From assembly GCF_009688945.1 (NCBI RefSeq), contig NZ_AP021874.1, positions 6,800,001 to 6,864,000 of the forward strand: 64,000 nucleotides of DNA, written 5' to 3'. Every line of letters starts with the position of its first letter. Position 1 is the stretch's first letter. Source of the stretch: Desulfosarcina alkanivorans. GTDB lineage: Bacteria > Desulfobacterota > Desulfobacteria > Desulfobacterales > Desulfosarcinaceae. Shown piece by piece: positions 1 through 8,328 of the stretch. The notes beneath the pieces were generated by a model that saw only the letters and a list, made by a program, of their open reading frames with translations, was not told the DNA's origin and did no database searches. The translations under genes were made by a program, and so were the position numbers.

Positions 1-291
1 TTTATAAAGGTGACCATTGAGGATAATGGGCCCGGCATTGATTCCAAGAATCTGCCGCACATCTTCGATCCATTTTTTACCACCAAGCAAACCGGCAAGG
101 GCACGGGGTTGGGACTGAGTGTCTCTTTCATGATCGTGGAGAAACTCGGGGGACATATAACAGCGTCCGGAATCGAGGGGCAAGGCGCCTTTTTCGAGGT
201 GATCTTACCACTGGCAACGCAGCCTGATTGTGCTTCGATCAAATCCTTCGACAAACAGACAGACGGTTATGGAAAACAAAACAAAAGGTAA
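1..291 (+). CDS. Sensor histidine kinase, C-terminal ATPase end (5' truncated by window)
   Basis: Open from base 1 with no start in the window, so only the last 96 residues are seen. They hold the end of a GHKL/HATPase_c domain: the N/G1-type stretch EDNGPGI, the F-box-like IFDPFFTTK, and the G2 glycine loop GTGLGLS. This is the ATP-binding part that phosphorylates the kinase's own histidine. It overlaps the next gene by 23 bp, so kinase and sigma-54 response regulator form one translationally linked two-component operon. The input domain lies outside the window, so the signal is unknown. Confidence 0.93.
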   Translation, partial: FIKVTIEDNGPGIDSKNLPHIFDPFFTTKQTGKGTGLGLSVSFMIVEKLGGHITASGIEGQGAFFEVILPLATQPDCASIKSFDKQTDGYGKQNKR

Positions 292-1651
292 ACGAATTCT
301 CATTATTGATGATGAGGAAAATATGCGCCACATGCTTAAGAGCATGCTCGTGCGTTATGGCTATGAAATCACCACCGCAACAGATGGTACCGAGGGGCAT
401 GGCATTTTATCCACCCAGTCCTTCGATTTCATTCTTTGCGACGTCCAGATGCCGAAGATGAACGGCATGGAATTTTTAACGGCCGCAAAGGACAAACTGC
501 TTTCGACTACCGTTATCATGATGTCCGCCTATGGCAACATTGACATGGCTATCGAAGCGATGAAACTCGGTGCATACGATTTTATTTCCAAACCGTTTAA
601 AAATGAAGAAATCCGATTGACCATTAAAAAAGCGGAAGAACGGGAACGACTCAAAAGAGAGAATCTTGAACTTAAAGACCGCATCTGTCGCATCGCCGGC
701 AGTTTGTCCTTCGGAAACATGGTGGGGCGCAGCCAGGTCATGCAGGACGTCTTTTCCATCGCCCTGAAAGTGGCCCGGTTCAACAGTACGGTGCTGATTA
801 CCGGTGAGAGCGGAACCGGAAAGGAACTGGTGGCCCAGGGAATTCATCAGGAAAGCGACCGCCGGACCGGCCCAATGGTTCCGGTAAATTGCGCTTCAAT
901 TCCGGAGAACCTGATAGAAAGCGAATTGTTCGGTCATGTAAAAGGTGCTTTTACCGGTGCAGATAAAGACAAAAAAGGCCTTTTCGAGGTCGCTGAAGGG
1001 GGGACCCTGTTTCTCGACGAGATCGGTGATATCCCGGTGGCCTTGCAACCCAAACTGCTGCGGGTTCTTCAGGAGGGTGAAATTCGTCCTTTAGGCGCCG
1101 CCAGGGCCAGATCCATCGACGTGCGGGTCATTGCGGCAACCGCCAAAGACCTGGAAGCGGAAATGAGAACCGGGCAGTTCAGGGAGGATCTGTTCTATCG
1201 CCTCAATGTAATCCCCATTCGACTGCCTCCCCTTCGTGAACGGGCTGAAGATATCCCTCTTCTTTGCCAGTTTTTTATCACGCGATTCAATGACGCCCTT
1301 GGCAGCAGCATTAAAAATGTCTCGCCGGCAACCATGGCCGCGTTGATGCAGCACGGCTGGCCGGGAAATATAAGAGAACTGGAAAACGCCATTGAGCGGG
1401 CTATCGTTCTCGCCGACGGAAACACTCTGGAAGTTGAGAACTTTTCATTGGTAAACGCAGGTGCGATTAAGCCTGATGGTGACAGCGGCTATGAGGGCTT
1501 TTCGCTGAAGGCTGGCAAAGCGGCACTGGAGGATAGGCTGATCCGAAAAGCGCTGACCGCAACCGGCGGCAACCGGACCCATGCGGCAAATATGCTCGAG
1601 ATCAGCCACCCCTCCCTGTTGAGTAAAATGAAGCTGTATGGCATCGAGTAA
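269..1651 (+). CDS. Sigma-54-dependent response regulator, NtrC family
   Basis: 460-residue transcriptional activator with the standard three parts. Residues about 8-122 are a receiver domain with the phospho-acceptor at D58 (LCDVQMP) and acidic DDEE near the start. Residues about 150-380 are the AAA+ domain: Walker A GESGTGKE (179-186), the sigma-54 contact loop GAFTGA (226-231) and Walker B TLFLDEIGD. The C-terminus is a Fis-type helix-turn-helix (NRTHAANMLEIS). The ATG at 269 is preferred because it gives a normal receiver start; an upstream GTG at 230 would add 13 residues inside the kinase gene. The operon begins with the overlapping kinase. Targets are unknown, though a sigma-54-like promoter is present at 51.5 kb. 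Confidence 0.95.
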   Translation: MENKTKGKRILIIDDEENMRHMLKSMLVRYGYEITTATDGTEGHGILSTQSFDFILCDVQMPKMNGMEFLTAAKDKLLSTTVIMMSAYGNIDMAIEAMKLGAYDFISKPFKNEEIRLTIKKAEERERLKRENLELKDRICRIAGSLSFGNMVGRSQVMQDVFSIALKVARFNSTVLITGESGTGKELVAQGIHQESDRRTGPMVPVNCASIPENLIESELFGHVKGAFTGADKDKKGLFEVAEGGTLFLDEIGDIPVALQPKLLRVLQEGEIRPLGAARARSIDVRVIAATAKDLEAEMRTGQFREDLFYRLNVIPIRLPPLRERAEDIPLLCQFFITRFNDALGSSIKNVSPATMAALMQHGWPGNIRELENAIERAIVLADGNTLEVENFSLVNAGAIKPDGDSGYEGFSLKAGKAALEDRLIRKALTATGGNRTHAANMLEISHPSLLSKMKLYGIE

Positions 1652-1812
1652 GCGCCCTATGCAACAGGCTCGAAAACCTTAAACGGGCGCTATCTGCTTC
1701 AAAGACAACGGCCCTTTCGTCGGGGCCTTTAGGGGCGACCGCAATCGTTATAAATGATTGGCCCTTCGTCAGCGAAACGGAATTCAATTGCGGGCGCCCG
1801 CCGGTGGGGACG

Positions 1813-2433
1813 CTATAGTCCGGCCTGCTGGAAAAGCCGTTCGATATTCAGCCGGTTGATCATATCCGTGAAAATTTCACCGATTACTTTTTCCGCGCCC
1901 CCGCTTCCCACCAGTCTCATCCGTTCGGCACTGCCGCTTACCACCTCTCGTGCGACCAACTGAGTATCTTGGGACAGGCTGGCTTCATAGCTGACGTCAG
2001 CGAGCCATTTCCGGCCAATCAGTTTGATGCGAAACTGATTAATTTTGATCTGGAACTCCGGGACGTTCGGTGATGTTTCGGCCGCCATGCCGATCCCCAA
2101 CTTCTTCAACCGCTCAACAAGCGCCGTTTCGAAAAGCATCGGCAATTCGTAGGCCCCCTTCAACCTGTGCTGGTCTTCGGGAAATGTCAATGAAAGGGCA
2201 AAAAGGCCGGAGAAGTCCTTAAACTTATCCTTGGCACGTCTGTCGAAAATTTCCGTATCGCTGCGAAAATCCCGGGTTTCAACAAAGACCGTGCGTCCGG
2301 CCAAGGTGCCGGCAGACGGTGGCAGTCGATATTCAACGTCTATATAGGATTTTTTAGAACATGAGACAAACGCTGTGGCCAGCAACAACGGTACAGCGAT
2401 CTTCAGGCATGTGTTCACAATTTTCAAAACCAT
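1813..2433 (-). CDS. Putative outer-membrane lipoprotein, unknown function
   Basis: 206 residues. The N-terminus is a lipoprotein signal peptide: a basic start, a hydrophobic core and a lipobox-like FVSC with the acylated cysteine at residue 25. The next residues (SKK) contain no Asp at +2, so transport to the outer membrane by Lol is expected. The rest is a mixed alpha/beta domain with repeated beta-strand pairs, reminiscent of ABC-transport auxiliary lipoproteins, but I do not recognise a specific family. The gene stands alone, convergent with the response regulator and divergent from aapJ. Function is not assigned. Confidence 0.75.
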   Translation of the reverse strand: MVLKIVNTCLKIAVPLLLATAFVSCSKKSYIDVEYRLPPSAGTLAGRTVFVETRDFRSDTEIFDRRAKDKFKDFSGLFALSLTFPEDQHRLKGAYELPMLFETALVERLKKLGIGMAAETSPNVPEFQIKINQFRIKLIGRKWLADVSYEASLSQDTQLVAREVVSGSAERMRLVGSGGAEKVIGEIFTDMINRLNIERLFQQAGL

Positions 2434-2739
2434 AGCCCCTCCTTATGGCACCGAGAAAATTAGCTTACAGGTGTTGCCTACCCGAGGTCGGGTTCTTTGT
2501 CAATGCCGCCCCTTAGGCGGCATTGACACTGAATCTGACAAAGGTGGGCGCACTTTGTAAACGCAACCTGCAAATACCCTTGCCAAAACGGAAGCTTCCA
2601 TGGTATCCCATCTGGAATCAAGGATTCATCTTTAAGGAACGTGTTTCCCCGCCAAAACCGTATAAAACGCCAATTTTTCCACGGACCCCAGACAGGTCCA
2701 CCATTATATTAACCGCTTGCTTGATGGGAGGAGGACGTG
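2434..2739. promoter_or_regulatory. Divergent intergenic region with a 13-bp perfect palindrome
   Basis: 306-bp region between the lipoprotein gene (-) and aapJ (+). It contains a perfect 13-bp inverted repeat (2498-2510 with 2516-2528, 5-nt spacer). No T-run follows on either strand, so an operator or 5'-leader hairpin fits better than an intrinsic terminator. I could not identify convincing -35/-10 or -24/-12 boxes. The Shine-Dalgarno GGGAGGAGG at 2726-2734 fixes the aapJ start at ATG 2740 rather than GTG 2737. Confidence 0.6.
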
Positions 2740-3753
2740 ATGAAACGATTGAGTATGGTGATTGCCGTGATAGCTGTATTTGCACTGATCGGTTCCGCCT
2801 CGGCCGGCACCCTGGATGATGTCAAGGCCAAAGGTTTCGTTCAAGTGGGGGTCAATGGCGATCTTTTCGGTTTCGGCAAACCGGATGAAAAAGGCGTCTG
2901 GAAGGGATTGGATGTTGACACCGGGCGGGCCATTGCCACCGCCGTATTCGGAGACCCAAGTAAGGTCAAGTTTACGCCGTTGACCGCCGTCACCCGTTTT
3001 ACAGCCCTTCAATCGGGTGAGATCGATGTGCTCTGCCGCAACGCCACCCGAACCTTGAGCCGGGAGACGGCATTGGGACTTGATTTCGTTCAGGTCAATT
3101 ATTACGACGGACAGGGCTTCCTGGTGCCCAAAGCGCTGGGGGTAAAGAGTGCCAAGGAACTGGATGGCGCCGCGGTATGTGTTTTGCCCGGCACGACCAC
3201 GGAATTGAATGTCGCCGATTACTTCCGTTCCACCGGCATGAAGATGAAACCGGTGGTTATAGAGAATACGGCTGAACTGGCCAAAGCATTTTTTGCCGGC
3301 CGCTGCGACTGCCTGACCTCGGACGCCTCCCAGCTTGCCGGCACCCGGGCTGTGGCACCCAATCCGGACGATTATATAATCCTTCCCGAAATCATTTCCA
3401 AAGAGCCTCTGGCCCCTGCCGTTCGCCACGGTGACGATCAATGGTACGACATCGTCAACATGTCTGTCCTGGCCATGATCAATGCGGAAGAGATGGGGAT
3501 CACTTCGAAGAACGTCGACAAAATGCTCAAGAGTGCCGACCCCAAAGTGCAGCGTTTTCTTGGTGTGAGCCCTGGTAACGGCAAAGCCTTGGGTCTGGAC
3601 GAAAAATTTGCATACAACATCGTAAAGATGGTTGGCAATTACGGAGAGGTCTTCGAGCGCAACGTGGGGAAAAACACCCCCCTCAAAATAGAGCGTGGCC
3701 TCAATGCCCTCTGGACCGACGGCGGCCTGATGTATTCTCCTCCGTTTAAATAA
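2740..3753 (+). CDS. aapJ: General L-amino acid ABC transporter, periplasmic binding protein
   Basis: 337-residue solute-binding protein. Residues 1-22 are a Sec signal peptide ending SASA before G23. The mature part is a type II periplasmic binding domain (SBP_bac_3) that begins LDDVKAKG. The C-terminal signature RGLNALWTDGG is typical of AapJ, which is longer than single-amino-acid binding proteins such as GlnH. It captures a broad range of L-amino acids in the periplasm and delivers them to AapQM. It is the first gene of aapJ-aapQ-aapM-aapP. A strong ribosome site lies 6 nt upstream. A stem-loop after its stop probably protects its mRNA, as binding proteins are needed in excess. Confidence 0.95.
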   Translation: MKRLSMVIAVIAVFALIGSASAGTLDDVKAKGFVQVGVNGDLFGFGKPDEKGVWKGLDVDTGRAIATAVFGDPSKVKFTPLTAVTRFTALQSGEIDVLCRNATRTLSRETALGLDFVQVNYYDGQGFLVPKALGVKSAKELDGAAVCVLPGTTTELNVADYFRSTGMKMKPVVIENTAELAKAFFAGRCDCLTSDASQLAGTRAVAPNPDDYIILPEIISKEPLAPAVRHGDDQWYDIVNMSVLAMINAEEMGITSKNVDKMLKSADPKVQRFLGVSPGNGKALGLDEKFAYNIVKMVGNYGEVFERNVGKNTPLKIERGLNALWTDGGLMYSPPFK

Positions 3754-3847
3754 GCGGCGCAGGGCGTCCGTGGCCGTCAGCCGGTTGAATCGGTTTCGTT
3801 TTGCCCGTTTTCTCGTGGCCACTATTCCGTATGTACTATCGTTAACC

Positions 3848-3888
3848 CGTTGCTGAGCGTGTGTCTTTCATTGACGCGCTCAGCAACG
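3848..3888 (+). promoter_or_regulatory. Intercistronic hairpin between aapJ and aapQ
   Basis: A perfect 12-bp stem (3848-3859 with 3877-3888) with a 17-nt loop sits in the 157-bp gap after aapJ. No T-run follows, so partial attenuation or 3'-end protection of the binding-protein message is more likely than full termination. Such structures are common after the binding-protein gene of ABC importers. Confidence 0.65.
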
Positions 3889-3910
3889 CGTAACCTCGAG
3901 CCATAACAGG

Positions 3911-5089
3911 ATGCAAACGGTCCATACCGGGGATGAAAAAATTCCCCTGCTCAACGACCCCGCCAAGCGATCACTGATCTATCAGGTGGGTGTGATGCTC
4001 ATGGTGGCGGGATTGGGCTACTACCTGATGTCCAATACGCTGACCAACCTCGAGCGCCAGGCCATCGCCACCGGTTTCGGATTTCTCGAAAAAGAGAGTT
4101 CTTTCGAAATCGGTGAATCCATCATTTCCTACTCGGCAGCAGACAATTACGCCAGGGCCCTTTTTGTCGGGGTGCTCAATACGCTAAAAGTTTCCTTCAT
4201 CGGTATCATACTGACGGTTTTATTAGGTACCCTTGTCGGTATCGCGCGACTTTCATCCAACTGGCTGGTTTCCCGACTCGCAGCCATCTACATTGAGGTC
4301 CTTCAGGATATTCCCGTCCTGCTGCAGCTTTTTTTCTGGTACGCTTTTTTTTATGAAATGCTGCCATCCCCTCGCCAGGCGCTCAATCCTCTTTCCGGCC
4401 TATTCTTATGCAACCGGGGCATGATTTTCGCCGTGCCCGCCGACCACCCTGTTTGGGGATGGATGGGATGGGCATTCTTAGGCGCCTGTATTGTTGCGTA
4501 TTTTTTGCGGCGGTGGGCAATCCAGCGTTTATTTAATACCGGCAAAACCTTTCCTGTTTTCTGGTGCGCTCTGGGGCTGTTGCTGGGACTGCCCTTTTTG
4601 GTCTGGACACTGGGTGGCGCACCGGTGGCCATGGACGTTCCCCAGTTGCGTGGATTCAATTTCCAGGGGGGGATGAGTGTCAGTCCCGAATTTGCCGCCC
4701 TGCTGCTGGGGTTGGTCCTCTATACCTCCGCTTTCGTGGCCGAGATTGTGCGTGCCGGTATCCAGTCGGTGAACAAAGGGCAAACCGAGGCTGCCAGGGC
4801 CTTGGGGCTGAGGCAGGGCCAGGTGCTCAGCTTGGTTATCCTTCCCCAGGCGTTGCGGGTCATCATTCCACCGTTGACCAGTCAGATGTTGAATCTGACC
4901 AAGAACAGTTCTCTGGCGGTGGCCATCGGTTACCCCGACTTTGTTTCGGTGGCCAACACCACCATCAATCAGACCGGTCAGGCCATCGAGGGGGTTGCGA
5001 TGATCATGACTGTGTACCTGTGTCTCAGCCTGGTGACCTCGGCGTTTATGAACTGGTACAACAAAAAAATGGCATTGGTTGAACGATGA
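3911..5089 (+). CDS. aapQ: General L-amino acid ABC transporter, permease
   Basis: 392-residue inner-membrane permease of the HisM/GlnP type. An N-terminal membrane segment (about 19-38) is followed by a periplasmic stretch, then the transport domain. The cytoplasmic EAA loop that docks the ATPase reads EAARALGLRQGQ...LPQALR near residues 295-320. At about 390 residues it is much longer than GlnP-type permeases, a hallmark of AapQ, with an extra hydrophobic insert around 175-250. It pairs with AapM; the stop codon overlaps the aapM start (ATGA). Confidence 0.94.
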   Translation: MQTVHTGDEKIPLLNDPAKRSLIYQVGVMLMVAGLGYYLMSNTLTNLERQAIATGFGFLEKESSFEIGESIISYSAADNYARALFVGVLNTLKVSFIGIILTVLLGTLVGIARLSSNWLVSRLAAIYIEVLQDIPVLLQLFFWYAFFYEMLPSPRQALNPLSGLFLCNRGMIFAVPADHPVWGWMGWAFLGACIVAYFLRRWAIQRLFNTGKTFPVFWCALGLLLGLPFLVWTLGGAPVAMDVPQLRGFNFQGGMSVSPEFAALLLGLVLYTSAFVAEIVRAGIQSVNKGQTEAARALGLRQGQVLSLVILPQALRVIIPPLTSQMLNLTKNSSLAVAIGYPDFVSVANTTINQTGQAIEGVAMIMTVYLCLSLVTSAFMNWYNKKMALVER

Positions 5090-6180
5090 CCGTTTATTCC
5101 TACGACAGCAGTGTGGATACGATCAAGCCGCCGGCCACGTCGGTGGGGATTCTGGGCTGGACCAAACGCAACCTTTTTAATGGATGGTTCAACTCGATCC
5201 TGACGGTAATCATTATCGCATTGATGGTTAAAATACTACCGCCCTTTTTAAAATGGGCATTCGTGGACAGTCATTGGCTGCCATCCGGGGCGGGATGCCA
5301 GAACGGCCAAGGGGCTTGCTGGTCCATCGTTTCAGCCAACCTGAGATTCATCATTTTCGGATTTTACCCGCATGATCTGCAGTGGCGGCCGCTGCTGGCC
5401 ATGGTCATACTGGTCGCTCTGCTTTTCTACAGCAGGGACCGCAGCCACTGGCGCAAAGCCCTGGGATGGGGATGGCTGGTGGCCCTGGTGGTGATGGGGT
5501 TGCTGCTGCGAGGCGGCCTGTTCGGTATGGCGCCAGTGGAAAGCACCCAGTGGGGGGGGTTGCCCCTGACACTGCTGCTGTCGGTGTTCGGTCTGACAGC
5601 GGCCTATCCGCTGGGGGTCGTGCTGGCTCTGGGTCGTGCGTCGCGAATGACGGCGGTAAAAACCCTATGCATCGTTTATATCGAAATGATTCGCGGTGTG
5701 CCGCTGATCAGCCTGCTGTTCATGTCCTCGGTCATTTTCCCCCTTTTTTTACCCGAGGGGGTCACCGTGAACAAGATCCTGCGTGCCCAGGTGGCCATCA
5801 TTCTGTTTACCGCCGCCTACATTGCCGAAGTGGTCCGCGGCGGTCTGCAGGCGATTGCCAAAGGTCAGTATGAAGCCGCCGAATCCCTGGGGTTGAACTA
5901 TTATCAGACCATGCGCCTGATCATTTTGCCCCAGGCCCTGAAAATTGTCATCCCGCCATCGGTGAGTATTCTCATTTCGGCTTTCAAAGATACATCCCTG
6001 GTTGTGATCATTGCGCTTTACGACCTTTTGAAAACGACCAAGTCCGTATTGTCGGATCCCAAGTGGATGGGGTTTTCGGCCGAAGCCTATATTTTCCTGG
6101 CGGTGATTTATTTTCTATGCTGCTATTTCATGTCAAATTACAGCCGCCGGTTGGAGCGGGAGCTGGATACGGGGTTATAA
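5086..6180 (+). CDS. aapM: General L-amino acid ABC transporter, permease
   Basis: 364-residue partner permease. It has several membrane segments, an N-terminal extension typical of AapM (after TKRNLFNGWFNS) and an EAA loop EAAESLGLNYYQ near residue 264. Together with AapQ it forms the heterodimeric channel. The start overlaps the aapQ stop by 4 bp, indicating translational coupling. The following 151-bp gap to aapP is AT-rich and unusually long for this operon. Confidence 0.94.
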   Translation: MTVYSYDSSVDTIKPPATSVGILGWTKRNLFNGWFNSILTVIIIALMVKILPPFLKWAFVDSHWLPSGAGCQNGQGACWSIVSANLRFIIFGFYPHDLQWRPLLAMVILVALLFYSRDRSHWRKALGWGWLVALVVMGLLLRGGLFGMAPVESTQWGGLPLTLLLSVFGLTAAYPLGVVLALGRASRMTAVKTLCIVYIEMIRGVPLISLLFMSSVIFPLFLPEGVTVNKILRAQVAIILFTAAYIAEVVRGGLQAIAKGQYEAAESLGLNYYQTMRLIILPQALKIVIPPSVSILISAFKDTSLVVIIALYDLLKTTKSVLSDPKWMGFSAEAYIFLAVIYFLCCYFMSNYSRRLERELDTGL

Positions 6181-6331
6181 TAAAAGCAGCTTTAAGTGTT
6201 ACGTGTTAAGTGATGGATGAGAATCGTAGTATTGATACCCTGGTTGGTGGCCACTTGTTCATTTGATAACGCTAACTTACTAAAATTATACAGCATGCCA
6301 TTGCTTAAAACTTAACACAACAGGTTTTAAC

Positions 6332-7108
6332 ATGTCTGAGAAACTTGAATCCACTGAAAATACCCTGGAAACCAACGACACCATCATCCGGATCGTCAAC
6401 ATGCACAAGTGGTTTGGTGACTTTCATGTGCTTCAGGATGTTAACCTGGAAGTCGCCAGGGGAGAGCGTATCGTTATCTGCGGCCCCTCCGGATCGGGAA
6501 AATCCACGCTCATCCGCTGCATCAACCGTCTGGAGGAACACCAGCGGGGAAAGATCATTGTTGACGGCATCGAACTGACCAACGATCTTAAGAACATTGA
6601 GAAGATCAGGGCCGAAGTGGGTATGGTGTTCCAGCATTTTAACCTCTTTCCTCACCTCACCATCCTGGAAAATCTGACGCTGGGCCCCATCTGGGTAAGA
6701 AAAACGCCGAAGAAGGAGGCCGATGAAACGGCGATGTACTACCTGGAAAAAGTTCACATCGCCGAGCAGGCCAAAAAATTTCCCGGTCAACTCTCCGGTG
6801 GACAGCAGCAGCGAGTGGCCATCGCACGTAGCCTGTGCATGAAGCCCAACGTCATGCTTTTCGACGAGCCCACGTCGGCTCTGGATCCTGAGATGGTCAA
6901 AGAAGTGCTGGACGTCATGATCAGCCTGGCCCAGGAGGGGATGACCATGCTGGTGGTCACCCATGAAATGGGATTTGCCAAAAGCGTTGCCCATCGGGTG
7001 TTGTTTATGGACTACGGGCGGATTGTCGAGCAGAATTCCCCGACCGAATTTTTTGACAACCCCCAGCATGACCGTACCAAACTGTTTTTAAGCCAGATTT
7101 TGCATTGA
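6332..7108 (+). CDS. aapP: General L-amino acid ABC transporter, ATP-binding protein
   Basis: 258-residue ATPase of the polar amino-acid family. Walker A is GPSGSGKS (51-58), the ABC signature is LSGGQQQR, Walker B is VMLFDEPTSALD, and the switch histidine is in VVTHEMGFA. It energises uptake through AapQM on the cytoplasmic face. It is the last transporter gene; alr starts 37 bp downstream and may be co-transcribed. Confidence 0.96.
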   Translation: MSEKLESTENTLETNDTIIRIVNMHKWFGDFHVLQDVNLEVARGERIVICGPSGSGKSTLIRCINRLEEHQRGKIIVDGIELTNDLKNIEKIRAEVGMVFQHFNLFPHLTILENLTLGPIWVRKTPKKEADETAMYYLEKVHIAEQAKKFPGQLSGGQQQRVAIARSLCMKPNVMLFDEPTSALDPEMVKEVLDVMISLAQEGMTMLVVTHEMGFAKSVAHRVLFMDYGRIVEQNSPTEFFDNPQHDRTKLFLSQILH

Positions 7109-7145
7109 AGCGGCAGTACCGACAACCTCCACCTGGAAAACGGTC

Positions 7146-8267
7146 ATGGATCCACGAACTTGCGCCCGTATCCATTTAGATTCCCTGCGATTCAACTATC
7201 GTGAAATCCAAAAAAAGATCGCACCTGCCCGCCTGATACCTGTGGTCAAAGCCGATGCCTACGGCCACGGCGCCATTGCCGTTTCCCGTTGCCTGGTCGA
7301 TGAGGGGGCTGATCTGCTTGCCGTTGCCCAATTTCAGGAAGCCGCGGCCCTTCGTGACAGCGGCATCAATGTTCCCATCATCATTTTTGGACGACTCTTG
7401 CCGGATGAACTCCCCGATGCCGTCAGGGCCGGATTCCGGATCACCGTGTTCGGCGTCGAAGACCTCCGATGGATTGAACGGGCAACCGGGGGGGGCCAGA
7501 AGGCATACGTTCATGTCAACGTGGAAACCGGCATGGGGCGCGTGGGCGTGCAGTTGGATCGGGAACCGGATTTTTTCGACCAACTGTCCCGCTCCCGGTG
7601 CTGTGCCTGGGAAGGACTGTACAGCCACTTTGCCACTGCCGACGAGGCGGATAAAACATACGCCATGGGCCAGTTGGACCGCTTCAACGCCCTGCTGAAA
7701 CGGCTGCGGATCCTTGGCCAGATGCCTCCCATGGTCCACATGGCCAACAGCGGCGCCATTCTCGATATGCCCCAGAGTTATTTCGATGCCTGCCGGTCCG
7801 GGATCATGCTTTACGGTCATTACCCCTCAACGGAAACCTCGCGATCGGTTCCGTTAAAACAGGTCATGACCCTCAACACGGTCGTCGCTCATTTGAGGCG
7901 CTTGCCTGCCGGTCATAATGTGAGCTACGGAAGGCGATGGAAAACCGACAGGGAAACCACCATCGCCGTACTGCCCATCGGATACGCGGACGGGATCCGG
8001 CGCCATTTGACAGGCCGGCTCCAGACCCTGATTGGCGGCCGGTGCTACCCGGTGGTGGGTACGATTACCATGGACCAGATGATGGTGGATGTGGGTGACG
8101 CCCCGGTGGCGGTGGGTGATGACGTATTGATCTGGGGAGACAGCGAGAACGGATCGATCCAGGTCCTCGCGGTCGCCGAGGCCATGGGATCAATCCCCTA
8201 TGAAATGACCTGTGGCATCTCTTCCCGGGTCCGACGCGTCGTGGTGGAAGGCGCCGACCATCCCTGA
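7146..8267 (+). CDS. alr: Alanine racemase
   Basis: 373-residue PLP enzyme that interconverts L- and D-alanine for peptidoglycan. The N-terminal TIM barrel carries the PLP lysine K35 in VVKADAYGHG; the C-terminal beta domain supplies the second catalytic base Y261 in VSYGRRW, and the conserved TITMDQ motif is present. Length matches the family. It follows aapP closely, so imported alanine may feed it, but that link is inferred. D-Ala metabolism is also represented by dat (11.9 kb) and ddl (57.5 kb). Confidence 0.96.
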   Translation: MDPRTCARIHLDSLRFNYREIQKKIAPARLIPVVKADAYGHGAIAVSRCLVDEGADLLAVAQFQEAAALRDSGINVPIIIFGRLLPDELPDAVRAGFRITVFGVEDLRWIERATGGGQKAYVHVNVETGMGRVGVQLDREPDFFDQLSRSRCCAWEGLYSHFATADEADKTYAMGQLDRFNALLKRLRILGQMPPMVHMANSGAILDMPQSYFDACRSGIMLYGHYPSTETSRSVPLKQVMTLNTVVAHLRRLPAGHNVSYGRRWKTDRETTIAVLPIGYADGIRRHLTGRLQTLIGGRCYPVVGTITMDQMMVDVGDAPVAVGDDVLIWGDSENGSIQVLAVAEAMGSIPYEMTCGISSRVRRVVVEGADHP

Positions 8268-8328
8268 ACCGTCCCCACAAAGGATGGCAGGGCGTTTGCC
8301 GGACATAAAATAACGGGGAGGTGCCCTC

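Noticed and set aside
269..1651. Response regulator as PrsR, the PEP-CTERM regulator
   Set aside because: The receiver domain looks like ordinary NtrC; nothing ties it to the PEP-CTERM gene 50 kb away.
1652..1812. Terminator GGCCC/GGGCC after the response regulator
   Set aside because: The stem is short and there is no T-run; not strong enough to list.
2704..3822. 372-codon minus-strand frame opposite aapJ
   Set aside because: Shadow of a clear periplasmic binding protein in a conserved operon.
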